From assembly GCA_026708565.1 (NCBI GenBank), contig JAPOUR010000002.1, positions 1 to 49,130 on the forward strand: 49,130 bases of DNA, read 5' to 3'. A program made the translations under genes and the position numbers. The notes beneath the pieces are model-generated. The model made no database searches. It worked only from the letters and a program-made list of their open reading frames with translations, and had not been told where the DNA came from. Shown one piece after another: positions 16,074 through 25,210 of the stretch; position 1 is the stretch's first letter, and each line of letters starts with the position of its first letter. Source of the DNA: Candidatus Dadabacteria bacterium. GTDB lineage: Bacteria; Desulfobacterota_D; UBA1144; Nemesobacterales; Mycalebacteriaceae.

Positions 16074-17597
16074 ATGACCTCCAATGTGCTCAGTTGCGCC
16101 GTGTTTGGCGTTGACGGATATGTAGTTGAAGTTGAAGTGGACATGAGCTCCGGCCTCCCCAGTTTCACAACTGTGGGGCTTCCTGAAGGGGCGGTCAGGG
16201 AGAGCAAGGAAAGGGTCAGGTCAGCCATAAAAAACAGCGGTTTCAGCATTCCGCCAAAAAAGATAACGGTCAACCTCGCCCCCGCCAATATCAGGAAGGA
16301 GGGCTCGTCCTTTGACCTGCCGATTTCGGTCGGCATGCTTGCCGCCTCCGGTCGTTTGAACATTGCCGGGCGGTCCGGAAGATTGCTCGTAGTGGGCGAA
16401 CTTTCCCTTGACGGCAGGGTGAAGAAGGTCGGCGGCGTTCTGCCCATGGCCGTCTGCGCCAAAGAGAAAGGGATGAGCGGGATAGTTGTTCCAAAAGGCA
16501 ACGCGCCGGAGGCGGCGCTTGTTTCCGGCCTGAACGTGATAGCCGTTGAGACCCTCTCCCAGCTGGTAAGCCATCTTGAAGGCAAAAACGAGATAAAGCC
16601 TCACAGTCACAGCCCCTCCAGCCTGCGCCCGCGCCACAGTGTTGACTTCTCCGAGGTCAAGGGGCAGCACCGTGTAAAACGCGCCATTGAGATAGCTGCC
16701 AGCGGCGGCCACAACATCCTCATGGTCGGCCCTCCGGGTTCGGGAAAGACCCTTCTGGCAAGAAGGATTCCCACCATTTTGCCGGACATGCACTTTGACG
16801 AGGCGATGGAGACATCAAAAATCTATTCCGTTTCAGGCCTTCTGAAAGAGGGGATGCCTTTTGTCACCGAGCGTCCGTTCAGAGCCCCCCACCACACGGT
16901 GAGTGATGCGGGGCTCATAGGCGGCGGCTCAATACCGCGCCCGGGCGATATCAGCCTCGCCCACAACGGGGTTTTGTTTCTTGACGAGATAGCCGAGTTC
17001 AAAAAGACGGTCATAGAGGCGCTCCGCCAGCCCCTTGAGGACGGGGAGATAGTCATATCAAGGGCCGCCGGCTCGCTCGCCTATCCGGCAAAGTTCATGC
17101 TTGTGGGCGCCATGAACCCCTGCCAGTGCGGCCATCTGGGAGACCGCGCCAAGCCGTGCGTCTGCCGTCCCGACCAGGTAAGGAAATACCGTGCGAGGGT
17201 GTCGGGCCCGGTTATGGACAGATTTGACATGAATGTTGAAGTTCCGTCTCTGGGCTCCGGCGAGCTTTCAAACGACGGCCCGGCGGAGAGTTCGGCTTCC
17301 ATAAAAGCGAGGGTTGACGCGGCGAGAAAGATACAGAACGCAAGATTTGAGGGCGCGGGCATCTTCTCAAACTCGCAGATGCCCCCCGAGGCGCTCAGAA
17401 AGTTTGCGCCCCTTGGCGACCCGTCAAAGAAGATGCTTGAGAGCGCCGTGGACAGGATGGGGCTTTCAGCCAGAGCGTACGACAGGATAATCAAGGTTTC
17501 CCGCACCATCGCCGACCTTGCCGGAAGCGACTCCATAGCACCCGAACATGTGGCGGAAGCCATACAGTACAGGCGGCTTGACGCCGACTTTGTGTGA
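16074..17597 (+). CDS. comM: ComM / YifB family Mg-chelatase-like AAA+ ATPase
   Basis: In naturally transformable bacteria ComM is a hexameric helicase that promotes branch migration during integration of transforming DNA. The 507-residue protein has an N-terminal Lon-like ChlI domain (SSGLPSFTTVGLPEGAVRESKERV). The AAA+ core has Walker A MVGPPGSGKTLLARR, FRAPHHTVSDAGLIGGG and Walker B VLFLDEIAEF. A four-Cys set (CQCGH...CVC) and a C-terminal helical lid complete it. It ends YRRLDADFV. No Shine-Dalgarno is present. Confidence 0.93.
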   Translation: MTSNVLSCAVFGVDGYVVEVEVDMSSGLPSFTTVGLPEGAVRESKERVRSAIKNSGFSIPPKKITVNLAPANIRKEGSSFDLPISVGMLAASGRLNIAGRSGRLLVVGELSLDGRVKKVGGVLPMAVCAKEKGMSGIVVPKGNAPEAALVSGLNVIAVETLSQLVSHLEGKNEIKPHSHSPSSLRPRHSVDFSEVKGQHRVKRAIEIAASGGHNILMVGPPGSGKTLLARRIPTILPDMHFDEAMETSKIYSVSGLLKEGMPFVTERPFRAPHHTVSDAGLIGGGSIPRPGDISLAHNGVLFLDEIAEFKKTVIEALRQPLEDGEIVISRAAGSLAYPAKFMLVGAMNPCQCGHLGDRAKPCVCRPDQVRKYRARVSGPVMDRFDMNVEVPSLGSGELSNDGPAESSASIKARVDAARKIQNARFEGAGIFSNSQMPPEALRKFAPLGDPSKKMLESAVDRMGLSARAYDRIIKVSRTIADLAGSDSIAPEHVAEAIQYRRLDADFV

Positions 17598-17598
17598 A

Positions 17599-17614
17599 TC
17601 CCCCCGGCGGGGGA
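17599..17614 (+). terminator. Weak hairpin after comM
   Basis: TCCCCC and GGGGGA pair around a 4-base loop two bases after the comM stop. No U-run follows, and the thiL -35 starts at once, so termination here is doubtful. Confidence 0.3.
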
Positions 17615-17615
17615 A

Positions 17616-17644
17616 TTGACAACCGCCCCCGTACCTGAAACAAT
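17616..17644 (+). promoter_or_regulatory. Promoter of thiL and the two CorC-type genes
   Basis: Consensus TTGACA (17616-17621), 17-base spacer, AACAAT (17639-17644) with TG one base upstream (extended -10). The leader would be about 16 bases, without a Shine-Dalgarno. Confidence 0.6.
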
Positions 17645-17666
17645 TTTGCGCCAGCAGACGTAAGCA

Positions 17667-18677
17667 ATGAGCGCAGACACAGACCCTTCAGACCATACCC
17701 GTCCCGCGGACGAGGATTTCGTTATCAGCAACGCCGTGAGCGTGTTCGGAGACGCCGCTCCCGGCGTTATTGTGGGCCCCGGAGACGATGCGGCCGTGTT
17801 TGATGCGGGCGCGCCGGAATTTATTGTGGAGAGTTGCGACTGCGCCGTTGAGGAAGTGCATTTCAGGCGGCGGTGGCTTTCCCATCCGGCATTTGGAGCC
17901 CGCGCGGTCGGCTTGAGAGCGGTTCTGTGCGCCGCAAGCGACATCGCGGCCATGGGAGCGGAGCCGAAAACCGTTCTGTTGAGCCTCGGTCTTCCGCCCG
18001 GCACAACAGGCAAAACCGTCTGCGACATTCTGGACGGCGCGCGGGAGGCCGCCGCCCTGATCGGCGCGGCGGTTGTCGGGGGCAACACGTCGGGCGCGCC
18101 CGTTATCTTTGCGGACGTAAAGGTTACCGGCTTCACAAAGGGGCGCGTGTTTGTGAGAAACCGGGGGGCGGAGCCCGGAGATGACATCTTCGTAACCGGT
18201 CTTGTGGCGGAAGCCGCGGCGGAAATGCGCGCTCTTGACACAACGGAAAACGCGCCCGCAAATGGCCCGGGCAGATTCTCTTTTCCCGAGCCCAGAGTGG
18301 CCGCGGGGCTTGCCCTTTGCGGGGAGCGGGCGGCGACCGCAATGACCGACACAAGCGACGGCCTGCTTGCCGATATGGAAAAAATCGCGTCCCTTTCCGG
18401 CGCCGGGGCGTCCCTTTTTCTTGAGCGGGTCCCGGTATGCGGGCGGTTTTCCGGCTCCGCCGAAGAGGCGGTGACCGCAGGCGGCGACTATGAGCTTGTG
18501 TTCACGGCGCGCCCCCGGATGCGCGGCGTAATAGAGGGAATAGCCCGCCGGGCGGACGTCCGCATGACCCGCATAGGCGAAGTTACGCCTCCGGGCGCGG
18601 GCCGCATACGGAAAGGAGGCGGCGAGGTCGCCCGCGAGAGGTTCGCCTCGGGCGGCCACAGGCACGGACTGTCATGA
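17667..18677 (+). CDS. thiL: Thiamine-monophosphate kinase
   Basis: Phosphorylates thiamine monophosphate to the active cofactor thiamine pyrophosphate in the cytoplasm. The 336-residue protein carries [13 protein letters not shown] for ATP/Mg binding. It also has the region [17 protein letters not shown] and the late [10 protein letters not shown], all family hallmarks of the PurM-like fold. The first 15 residues are acidic and Pro-rich, beyond the usual family start. The stop overlaps the next ATG (ATGA), so it is coupled to the CorC-type gene. No other thiamine gene is nearby. Confidence 0.93.
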   Translation: MSADTDPSDHTRPADEDFVISNAVSVFGDAAPGVIVGPGDDAAVFDAGAPEFIVESCDCAVEEVHFRRRWLSHPAFGARAVGLRAVLCAASDIAAMGAEPKTVLLSLGLPPGTTGKTVCDILDGAREAAALIGAAVVGGNTSGAPVIFADVKVTGFTKGRVFVRNRGAEPGDDIFVTGLVAEAAAEMRALDTTENAPANGPGRFSFPEPRVAAGLALCGERAATAMTDTSDGLLADMEKIASLSGAGASLFLERVPVCGRFSGSAEEAVTAGGDYELVFTARPRMRGVIEGIARRADVRMTRIGEVTPPGAGRIRKGGGEVARERFASGGHRHGLS

Positions 18678-20014
18678 ACGACATGATTGCGGGGACGGCA
18701 ACCGCGCTGTTGTTGCTCGGCGCGTCGGCATTTTTCTGTTTTGCCGAGGGCGCGCTGTTTTCGCTCGGCAGGCATCAGAGGGAGAACATAAGGAGCGAGG
18801 GCGGCAAAAAGGCCGGGATAATAGAGGGCCTTTTAAGAAAACCCGGCGAGCTCATAGTAACCGTGCTGTTTGCGGACGAGGCGGTCAACATAGCGTATTC
18901 CGCAACGGTTGCCACGCTGGTGGCGGGCCTGATGGGCTCTTTCTCTTCCGAGGCGGTAATGATTGTTTCAGTCGCCGTGGCGTCTCCCGTTCTGCTCATA
19001 TTCGGCGAAACCGTGCCCAAGACCCTCGCCGTCAGGTTTCCCGGTCCCGTCTCAAAGGCGGTGGCGGAGCCGCTAAGTCTGTTCCACTGGTTTATCACAC
19101 CGGTGCGCCGCCTCATAATGGAGTTCTCAAACCTGTTCATCCCGATGAAGGACGGCGACGGAGACCCGCCGGAAACCCCGGCTCAGGAGTTCAGCGAGGA
19201 AGACATTGAAACGCTTGTCCTGATGGGCAGGGAGGAGGGAGTGGTAAACGAGGTTGAGAGCCGCCTTGCAGACCGGCTTTTCCGCCTCCGGACCACATCG
19301 GCGCGCCAGATAATGACGCCCAACGTGCACTGCATGACGATGAGCGCCTCCCTGCCCGCCTCCCGCGCCCTGTCCGTGATTGAGACGGCGGGATACTCAA
19401 GAGTGCCCGTCCACTCTCAGGACAGAAACGACATCAGGGGCATCCTGTTTGCAAAAGACCTTCTGCTCAAGCCGCCGTCCGGAGACCAAACCGTTGAAGA
19501 CTACACGCAGGCGCCCTACTTCATTCCCGGAAGCAAAGACGCCTTTGACCTCCTGATGGAATTCCGCCGCCGCCGGATTCACATGGCGGTGGTGGTTGAC
19601 GAGTACGGGAGATTTGACGGCCTCGTAACCCTTGAGGACATCCTTGAGGAGATAGTGGGCGAGATAGAGGACGAGAGAAGCGTGTCCAGAAAACGGCTCA
19701 CTCCCCGGTGGGAGGGGGAGAAACTCATCATGCCGGGAAGCTACAGGGTTGACGATTTCAACGAAGCCATGCTGTTTCCGCTCCTGAAGTTTCTGGGCAT
19801 TGAGAAGTTTCCCCCCGCGCTCGCCTCCTCGGTCATTCCTTCGGACGAGGGAGCCGGGGAAACCGTGGCGGGCTTTGTCTTCGGCAAGTTCGGCCACCTG
19901 CCGACCGGGGGGCAGAGCGTGGAACACGGAAACCTTGTGTTCACGGCATCGGTGATATCGGGAAAGAGGATAAGTGAAGTAACAGTCCGGGCAAGGCGGG
20001 AGGGCGGGCAGTGA
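18674..20014 (+). CDS. HlyC/CorC family (CNNM-type) membrane protein
   Basis: A 446-residue protein of the family linked to Mg/Co efflux and called hemolysin-like in older annotations. It has an N-terminal CNNM/DUF21 domain with about four membrane segments up to residue 150, including [17 protein letters not shown] pair starts near [12 protein letters not shown] and includes [32 protein letters not shown]. The C-terminal CorC_HlyC domain follows. The gene overlaps thiL and the next, paralogous gene by 4 bases each. The exact transported ion is not shown. Confidence 0.88.
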   Translation: MNDMIAGTATALLLLGASAFFCFAEGALFSLGRHQRENIRSEGGKKAGIIEGLLRKPGELIVTVLFADEAVNIAYSATVATLVAGLMGSFSSEAVMIVSVAVASPVLLIFGETVPKTLAVRFPGPVSKAVAEPLSLFHWFITPVRRLIMEFSNLFIPMKDGDGDPPETPAQEFSEEDIETLVLMGREEGVVNEVESRLADRLFRLRTTSARQIMTPNVHCMTMSASLPASRALSVIETAGYSRVPVHSQDRNDIRGILFAKDLLLKPPSGDQTVEDYTQAPYFIPGSKDAFDLLMEFRRRRIHMAVVVDEYGRFDGLVTLEDILEEIVGEIEDERSVSRKRLTPRWEGEKLIMPGSYRVDDFNEAMLFPLLKFLGIEKFPPALASSVIPSDEGAGETVAGFVFGKFGHLPTGGQSVEHGNLVFTASVISGKRISEVTVRARREGGQ

Positions 20015-21237
20015 GCATCATGGCGGTGGCGGCGATTGTGGTTCTGTGCCTTGCGCTTCAGGCGTTTTTTGCCGGTTCCGAGATAGCGCTGATATCGTGC
20101 GACAAGATAAGAATGAAGACGTTTGCGGGCAGGGGCTCGCGCTCGGCGAAACTGGTTCTGCGCTCGTATGCCGAGATAGACAGATTCCTCGGCACAACGC
20201 TCGCCGGCATCAACATAGCCCTGATAACCAGCACCATACTGCTGACCTTTTATCTGGAGGAGCACGTCGGAGACGGCGCAGAGCTTTATTCCGTGCTCAT
20301 ACTGTCGCCCCTCATTGTGGTTTTCGGTCAGGTGGTTCCGAAATCCGTCTTCAGGAGAAACAGCGACTCGCTCATACTCTGGGCCATATACCCGCTGTGG
20401 GTCGCGACAAAAATATTCCTTCCCCTCACGTGGTTTGTTAACTTCTTCACCCGTCTGGCTCTGCGTTACGCCGGGCACAGGTCTGCGGTCACGCGGGGGG
20501 AGATAATGGACGCCATAACGGCGCACGAGCGCGACGGCGGCGGGGAAAAACGCCGTATGCTCCGCAGGGTGTTTTCGTTCTCCGAGGTCACGGTGGGCGA
20601 CATCATGGTGCCTCTTTCATCGGTCAGGGCGCTTGATGAGAACGCCACCGTTTCCGAGGCGACCGAACTTGTCAGAAGTTCGGGATACACGAGAATTCCT
20701 CTTTACCGGGGCCGGATTGACAAAATAACGGGCGTGCTGCATTCGTTCTTCCTTCTGCGCGGCAGGGATGCGCGGACGGGGACAAACGTGGCGGAATTCT
20801 CTTCGCCCGCGCTTTTTGTGACTGAAAGAAAACCCGCAAGCGAGCTTCTTGAAGACATGAAGGCCGGGCGCGACTCAATGGCGGTGGTGGTTGACGAGTA
20901 CGGCGGCGCGGTGGGCATAGTCACCATTGAGGACATAGTTGAGGAGATAGTGGGCGAGATAGAGGACGAGCATGACAAGGACGAAAATCTCTGGGTAAAG
21001 ACCGGCGCGGACGAGTATCTTGTATTTCCCCATATCAGCGTTGAGCGTATAAACCGGGACCTCGGCATACGAATACCCGAAGACGGGGGATACGAAACGC
21101 TGGGCGGCTTTCTGCTTTCGCGCTTCAAGTGCATCCCCTCGCTCGGGCAGACCCTTGAGGCGGGCGGCGCGATTTTCACCGTGGAGTCCGCCACTTCACG
21201 CGCCATCAAGCGGGTTAAAGTTACGCATGCGGGTTGA
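20011..21237 (+). CDS. HlyC/CorC family membrane protein, tandem paralogue
   Basis: A 408-residue paralogue of the preceding protein with the same order: a DUF21 membrane part ([13 protein letters not shown]), then CBS domains beginning at [14 protein letters not shown] and including [20 protein letters not shown], then a CorC_HlyC domain. The two share the near-identical acidic stretch [12 protein letters not shown]. Two adjacent diverged copies suggest a heteromeric complex. The GTG start at 20011 overlaps the previous stop and has GGAGGG upstream. Its TGA stop forms part of the next -35. Confidence 0.88.
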   Translation: MSIMAVAAIVVLCLALQAFFAGSEIALISCDKIRMKTFAGRGSRSAKLVLRSYAEIDRFLGTTLAGINIALITSTILLTFYLEEHVGDGAELYSVLILSPLIVVFGQVVPKSVFRRNSDSLILWAIYPLWVATKIFLPLTWFVNFFTRLALRYAGHRSAVTRGEIMDAITAHERDGGGEKRRMLRRVFSFSEVTVGDIMVPLSSVRALDENATVSEATELVRSSGYTRIPLYRGRIDKITGVLHSFFLLRGRDARTGTNVAEFSSPALFVTERKPASELLEDMKAGRDSMAVVVDEYGGAVGIVTIEDIVEEIVGEIEDEHDKDENLWVKTGADEYLVFPHISVERINRDLGIRIPEDGGYETLGGFLLSRFKCIPSLGQTLEAGGAIFTVESATSRAIKRVKVTHAG

Positions 21238-21262
21238 TATTGGAGTTTTTCCATATAATAAT
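21234..21262 (+). promoter_or_regulatory. Promoter of tRNA-Ala
   Basis: TTGATA (21234-21239, containing the preceding TGA stop), 17-base spacer, AATAAT (21257-21262). The overlapping TATAAT at 21254-21259 would give a 14-base spacer. The tRNA starts at 21283. Confidence 0.55.
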
Positions 21263-21282
21263 TTGTGCCTGTTTCTGTTTAA

Positions 21283-21356
21283 GGGGATGTAGCTCAGTCT
21301 GGGAGAGCGCTGCCTTCGCATGGCAGAGGTCGGGGGTTCGATTCCCCTCATCTCCA
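21283..21356 (+). tRNA. tRNA-Ala (anticodon CGC)
   Basis: Acceptor GGGGATG/CATCTCC, D-arm GCTC/GAGC, anticodon stem CTGCC/GGCAG with loop TTCGCAT, T-loop TTCGATT, discriminator A. CCA is not encoded. Confidence 0.95.
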
Positions 21357-21431
21357 GAATCTCGCGCCGCTGTCTGGAGTTTTTTGCGCAAAACGTATAG
21401 AATAGCCTCTCGGCTGTCGCCGGAGATACCG

Positions 21432-22052
21432 ATGCGATTTTTTCTGTCCGCACTTTTCTGCTTTTTTTTGAACGCCTTGCCCGCGGCGGCTCATCACCCG
21501 TTTGAGGGCGCGGTTTTGACCCGCTGGTATCAGGGGCTTCTTTCGGGCTTTGCCCACCCCGTCATAGGGCTTGACCATCTCGCCTTTCTTACGGCGGTGG
21601 CGGTTTTGTGCGCCGCCCGTTTCAAAAGCGCAAAGGCCCTCGCGGCGTTTGTTCCGGCGACTGTGGCGGGCGTGTTTGCCCACCTGCTTTTTTCCGGTCA
21701 TGCGGAGGCCTTCTTTTTTGAAACTGCGGTTGCCCTGTCAGTGGCGGTTGCGGGATTTTTCGTCCTGACCGGAGCCGGGGGCTCTTTTGCCGCCCTGTGC
21801 TTTGTGTCCGTTGCGGGGCTCTTTCACGGCTTCGCCTACGGGTCGGGCATAGTGGGGGCGGAGGCCTCGCCGCTTGTTTTCTACATAACGGGTCTGGCGG
21901 CGGTTCAGACGGCGGTCGTGCTTGCGATGTCCGCCGCCTTCTCGCGGGCGTGCGCCGTGTTTCCGGGCGGTCGCGCGGGATTTTCAAGAGCCGCCGGTGT
22001 CCTCCTTTGCGCCGTGGGCGGCGCGCTCGGTCTCATGTCCGTCCCGTTTTGA
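21432..22052 (+). CDS. HupE/UreJ family membrane protein
   Basis: A 206-residue polytopic inner-membrane protein. It has a signal-like first segment ending PAAAHHPF, then about six membrane spans. The family signature GFAHPVIGLDHLAF, with His and Asp likely to bind metal, lies near residue 40, and a second His motif GLFHGFAYG lies near residue 135. HupE/UreJ proteins are linked to nickel or cobalt uptake, but no hydrogenase or urease gene is in this window. ATG 21432 has GGAGA upstream; the longer open frame runs back through tRNA-Ala and cannot be coding. A TATAGAAT (21396-21403) may be its -10. Confidence 0.85.
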   Translation: MRFFLSALFCFFLNALPAAAHHPFEGAVLTRWYQGLLSGFAHPVIGLDHLAFLTAVAVLCAARFKSAKALAAFVPATVAGVFAHLLFSGHAEAFFFETAVALSVAVAGFFVLTGAGGSFAALCFVSVAGLFHGFAYGSGIVGAEASPLVFYITGLAAVQTAVVLAMSAAFSRACAVFPGGRAGFSRAAGVLLCAVGGALGLMSVPF

Positions 22053-22076
22053 TAAGAGACGGGTCTCCAATATAAT
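22049..22076 (+). promoter_or_regulatory. Promoter of mutS with an internal dyad
   Basis: TTGATA (22049-22054, containing the HupE TGA stop), 16-base spacer, perfect TATAAT (22071-22076), then 9 bases to the ATG: a leaderless arrangement. The spacer holds the perfect palindrome GAGAC-GG-GTCTC (22056-22067), a possible operator. Confidence 0.7.
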
Positions 22077-22085
22077 CTCTCCGTA

Positions 22086-24674
22086 ATGGCCGACTCAAGC
22101 ACACCCATGCTTGAACAGTACAGGAGCATTAAAAGCCGCCACCCGGACTCCATACTGTTTTTCCGTCTGGGAGATTTCTACGAGATGTTCTTTGAGGACG
22201 CCAAAACCGCCTCCGCCATACTGGGCATCACCCTTACTTCGCGCAACAAAAATTCGGACGCGCCGATTCCCCTGTGCGGAGTTCCGTGCCACAGCGCGGA
22301 CGGCTACCTGTCAAAACTGCTCTCAAGCGGACGCAAGGTCGCCATATGCGAGCAGGTTGAGGAAGCCGGGCGCGGCAAACTGGTGGAAAGGCGGGTTGTA
22401 AAAGTCCTCACGCCGGGAACCGTTCTGGGCTCCGAATCGCTTGACTCAAAAACCAACAACTACATAGCCTCCCTCGCGAAAGGCGCGGGCGGCTTTCACC
22501 TGGCGCACTGCGACATATCCACCGGCGAGTTCAAGGTCTGCTCTTTTGAAAACGAGGCGGACGCGGCCGCCGGTCTCGCAAAAATTGAGCCCTCGGAAAT
22601 ACTGCTTCAGTCCGCAGACACCGCCGCCCTTGCGGACGCCACCGCCCCCCGTCCGCTTGTAACCGTCCGGGACGACCTGTTTAACACTTCAGACCCCTCC
22701 GGGGCGCTGATGAGCCACTTCCGCATTTCATCCGCCGGAGCGTGCGGTTTTGCCGAAAACTCCGGCGCCGCGCTGGTGTGCTCCGCTCTTGTTGACTACA
22801 TGCGTGAGACCCAGATGGAGTACATGCCCGCCATAAAACTTCCGGTGTTTTACGGCCCGGAGGGACATGTTCAGATAGACGACTGCACCAGAAGAAACCT
22901 TGAACTCCTAAAACCCCTGAATCAGGATGACGGCCCCACCCTTGTGAAGGCCATTGACTTCACCCTGACGCCGATGGGGGGGCGGCTTTTGAGAAACTGG
23001 ATTGACTACCCGCTCACCGGCGCGGGAGAGATAAACGGCCGTCTGGACGCGGTGGACAACCTTGTCTCGGACACCCGGCTTGCCGAGGCGGTTTCCGGAT
23101 GCCTCAAGGGAACGGGGGATATGGAGCGGCTTGCGGGGCGCATATCCACTCCGTCCGCGCGCCCGAGAGACCTGTCCGCCCTGAAAGACTCCCTGCTTCG
23201 CGTTGCCGGTCTCAAGGAGGCGCTCGCCCCGGCTGAGGCCGCCTTCCTCCGCGCCGCGCGCGCCGGGCTGGACACCCTTCCCGGCCTCGCCCGCGAGATA
23301 GGCGAAACAATCTCGGACGAGCCGCCCGCCACGGTGGCGGAGGGAAACGTAATCAGGGACGGCAAAGACCCGGACATTGACGGCTTGAGAAAACTTCTCG
23401 GCGAGGGCAGAAACTGGATATCGGGGTTTGAGAAGAGGCAGAGGGAGGAAACGGGCATTCAGTCGCTCAAAGTGGGATACAACAGGGTTTTCGGCTACTA
23501 CATAGAGGTCAGAAAGAACGCGCTGGACATGGTTCCGCCGTCCTATGTGAGAAAACAGACACTCGCCGCCGCCGAGAGATTTACAACTCCCGAACTCTCG
23601 GAGTGGGAGCAAAAGATAAAGACCGCCGAGGATGACATACTGAGGGCAGAAAGGGAGGTGTTTGAGCGTCTGCGGCGGCTGGTTGCCGCCCGCGCGGATG
23701 AAATCAGGGCGTGCGCAAAAGAGGTTGCCGTCATTGATGTTGTCTCCTCGTTTGCGACCTGCGCCGCCCGCAACGGATACTCAAAGCCGCAAGTTACCGG
23801 AGGCGGTGAGATAGAACTCACCGGCAGCCGCCACCCGGTTGTGGAACAAGTGCGCGGACGCGCCGATTTTGTTTCCAACGATGTGATGATGGACTGTGAA
23901 GACAACAGTTTCCTCCTGATAACCGGACCCAATATGGCGGGAAAATCCACTCTTATACGGCAGACCGCCCTCATTGTTCTGATGGCGCAGATGGGAAGTT
24001 TCGTCCCGTGCTCAAGCGCGAAGATAGGAACGGTTGACAAGATCTTCACCCGCGTGGGCGCGTCGGACAATCTCGCGCGCGGGCTTTCAACCTTTATGTC
24101 CGAAATGGTTGAGACCGCCTACATAATACGAAACTGCACCGCGCGCAGCCTTGTGATTCTTGACGAGATAGGGCGCGGCACGGGAACTTTTGACGGCATG
24201 AGCATTGCCTGGGCGGTCGCCGAATACTTGCGCGATGCGGGCTCAAGAACCATGTTTGCCACCCACTACCATGAACTTGCCGGTCTCTCAGGCGTCCGGA
24301 ACTACAATGTGGCGGTCAGCCGGAAGGGAAACGACATAGTGTTTCTCAAAAAACTTGTTCCCGGCGCGTCCAGCCACAGTTACGGAATTCAGGTCGCCGC
24401 CCTCGCGGGCGTTCCCGCTCCCGTGCTGGAGTCGGCGCGCGCCATGCTGTTGTCGCTTGAAGACATGCGCTCAAAGATGAGCGAGGTTCTGGGCTCCCGT
24501 CAGACGTCCCTGTTTGCGGACGGCGCGGACAATGCGGATGATGCGGCGCCGTGCGGGGACGGGCGGCTTCGGTTTCTCAAAGAGGATGTGTCAAAGATAG
24601 ACACCATGAACCTGACGCCTTCCGAAGCCATAAAGGTAATTGAAAATCTCAAGGGCAAACTGGTGGACGATTGA
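22086..24674 (+). CDS. mutS: DNA mismatch repair protein MutS
   Basis: Recognises mismatches and small loops and recruits MutL. The 862-residue protein is full length for MutS1. The mismatch-reading motif GDFYEMFFEDA contains F31-x-E33. Connector, lever and clamp regions follow. The ATPase domain carries Walker A TGPNMAGKSTLIRQ near residue 614, LARGLSTFMSEMVETA, Walker B VILDEIGRGTGTFDGMSIAWA and THYHEL. It ends with a short helix-turn-helix tail. No mutL is in the window. yraN overlaps its stop. Confidence 0.97.
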   Translation: MADSSTPMLEQYRSIKSRHPDSILFFRLGDFYEMFFEDAKTASAILGITLTSRNKNSDAPIPLCGVPCHSADGYLSKLLSSGRKVAICEQVEEAGRGKLVERRVVKVLTPGTVLGSESLDSKTNNYIASLAKGAGGFHLAHCDISTGEFKVCSFENEADAAAGLAKIEPSEILLQSADTAALADATAPRPLVTVRDDLFNTSDPSGALMSHFRISSAGACGFAENSGAALVCSALVDYMRETQMEYMPAIKLPVFYGPEGHVQIDDCTRRNLELLKPLNQDDGPTLVKAIDFTLTPMGGRLLRNWIDYPLTGAGEINGRLDAVDNLVSDTRLAEAVSGCLKGTGDMERLAGRISTPSARPRDLSALKDSLLRVAGLKEALAPAEAAFLRAARAGLDTLPGLAREIGETISDEPPATVAEGNVIRDGKDPDIDGLRKLLGEGRNWISGFEKRQREETGIQSLKVGYNRVFGYYIEVRKNALDMVPPSYVRKQTLAAAERFTTPELSEWEQKIKTAEDDILRAEREVFERLRRLVAARADEIRACAKEVAVIDVVSSFATCAARNGYSKPQVTGGGEIELTGSRHPVVEQVRGRADFVSNDVMMDCEDNSFLLITGPNMAGKSTLIRQTALIVLMAQMGSFVPCSSAKIGTVDKIFTRVGASDNLARGLSTFMSEMVETAYIIRNCTARSLVILDEIGRGTGTFDGMSIAWAVAEYLRDAGSRTMFATHYHELAGLSGVRNYNVAVSRKGNDIVFLKKLVPGASSHSYGIQVAALAGVPAPVLESARAMLLSLEDMRSKMSEVLGSRQTSLFADGADNADDAAPCGDGRLRFLKEDVSKIDTMNLTPSEAIKVIENLKGKLVDD

Positions 24675-25075
24675 CCGCGCGGCTGCTCGGAAAACTTCTT
24701 CCCGGTCTCAAGGGGGCGCGGCGCGGGACAAGCGCGAATGCGGGCGAGGAAATAGCCGTGAAGTTTTTGAAGAAAAAGGGGTTTGCAGTCCTTGAGAGAA
24801 ACTACAGAGGCAGATACGGCGAGATAGACATCATCTGCTCGGACGGAGGGGTCATCTGTTTTGTTGAGGTGAAATCGCGCTCAACCTTCGGCCACGGACT
24901 GCCGCAGGAGTTTGTTGACAGGCGCAAAAGGAGGAAGATCAACCTCACCGCCCTCCAGTATATAAAGGAAAGGCGGACGGGCTCTCGGCCAATGCGTTTT
25001 GATGTGGTCGCGGTTGACCTCACGGACAAAACCGCAACTCTGATAGAGGGCGCTTTTGAGGCGGAACTCGGCTGA
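24671..25075 (+). CDS. YraN/UPF0102 family endonuclease-like protein
   Basis: A 134-residue protein with the conserved core EEIAVKFLKKKGFAVLERNYR, GEIDIIC and CFVEVKSRS, the D...E-x-K pattern of restriction-endonuclease-like (Holliday-junction-resolvase-type) folds. Its function is unknown in most bacteria. The start is probably the TTG at 24671, which overlaps the mutS stop as TTGA; no ATG or GTG precedes the conserved core. It is coupled to mutS, in keeping with a DNA-metabolism role, but that is inference. Confidence 0.85.
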   Translation: MTARLLGKLLPGLKGARRGTSANAGEEIAVKFLKKKGFAVLERNYRGRYGEIDIICSDGGVICFVEVKSRSTFGHGLPQEFVDRRKRRKINLTALQYIKERRTGSRPMRFDVVAVDLTDKTATLIEGAFEAELG

Positions 25076-25097
25076 CAAAAATTTTTTCAAACAGGTC

Positions 25098-25126
25098 TTG
25101 ACCCTTAAGTAGAATCCCTTTACTAT
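25098..25126 (+). promoter_or_regulatory. Promoter of the predicted small RNA
   Basis: TTGACC (25098-25103), 17-base spacer, TACTAT (25121-25126). It lies after the yraN stop and fires towards a strong terminator about 75 bases on, with no reading frame between. Confidence 0.55.
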
Positions 25127-25131
25127 TGGAC

Positions 25132-25208
25132 AGCAAGTTAGGAAACCCACTTAACTCCTCCTCCTGCTTCACAAGAGAGGCTCCCGAACAACGGGGGCCT
25201 CTCTTTTT
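25132..25208 (+). ncRNA. Predicted small regulatory RNA with an anti-Shine-Dalgarno stretch
   Basis: A transcript of about 77 bases is bounded by the promoter at 25098-25126 and an intrinsic terminator. It contains no ATG and no plausible reading frame. Its 5-prime half can form a small stem (AGTTA / TAACT) and then exposes AACTCCTCCTCCTGCTTC (25153-25170), the complement of a ribosome-binding site. The ten bases AACTCCTCCT match exactly the complement of the Shine-Dalgarno regions of the barrel gene at 8-838 (plus-strand 841-850) and of hisB (plus-strand 5696-5705). It could instead be a terminated 3-prime end of the mutS-yraN mRNA. Confidence 0.5.
25174..25208 (+). terminator. Strong intrinsic terminator
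   Basis: A 13-pair stem (from AGAGAGGC to GCCTCTCT, one G-T pair) with loop AACAA, followed by TTTTATTT. It ends the mutS-yraN unit and the predicted small RNA. There is no U-run on the minus strand, so it does not serve the convergent VKOR gene. Confidence 0.9.
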
Positions 25209-25210
25209 AT

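Noticed and set aside
16013-16793. Long minus-strand frames opposite comM
   Set aside because: comM is intact with Walker motifs; the opposite frames have shadow composition and no family features.
17081-18665. 423- and 325-codon minus-strand frames opposite comM and thiL
   Set aside because: They span two real genes and their promoter gap, with low-complexity Ala/Ser/Arg content.
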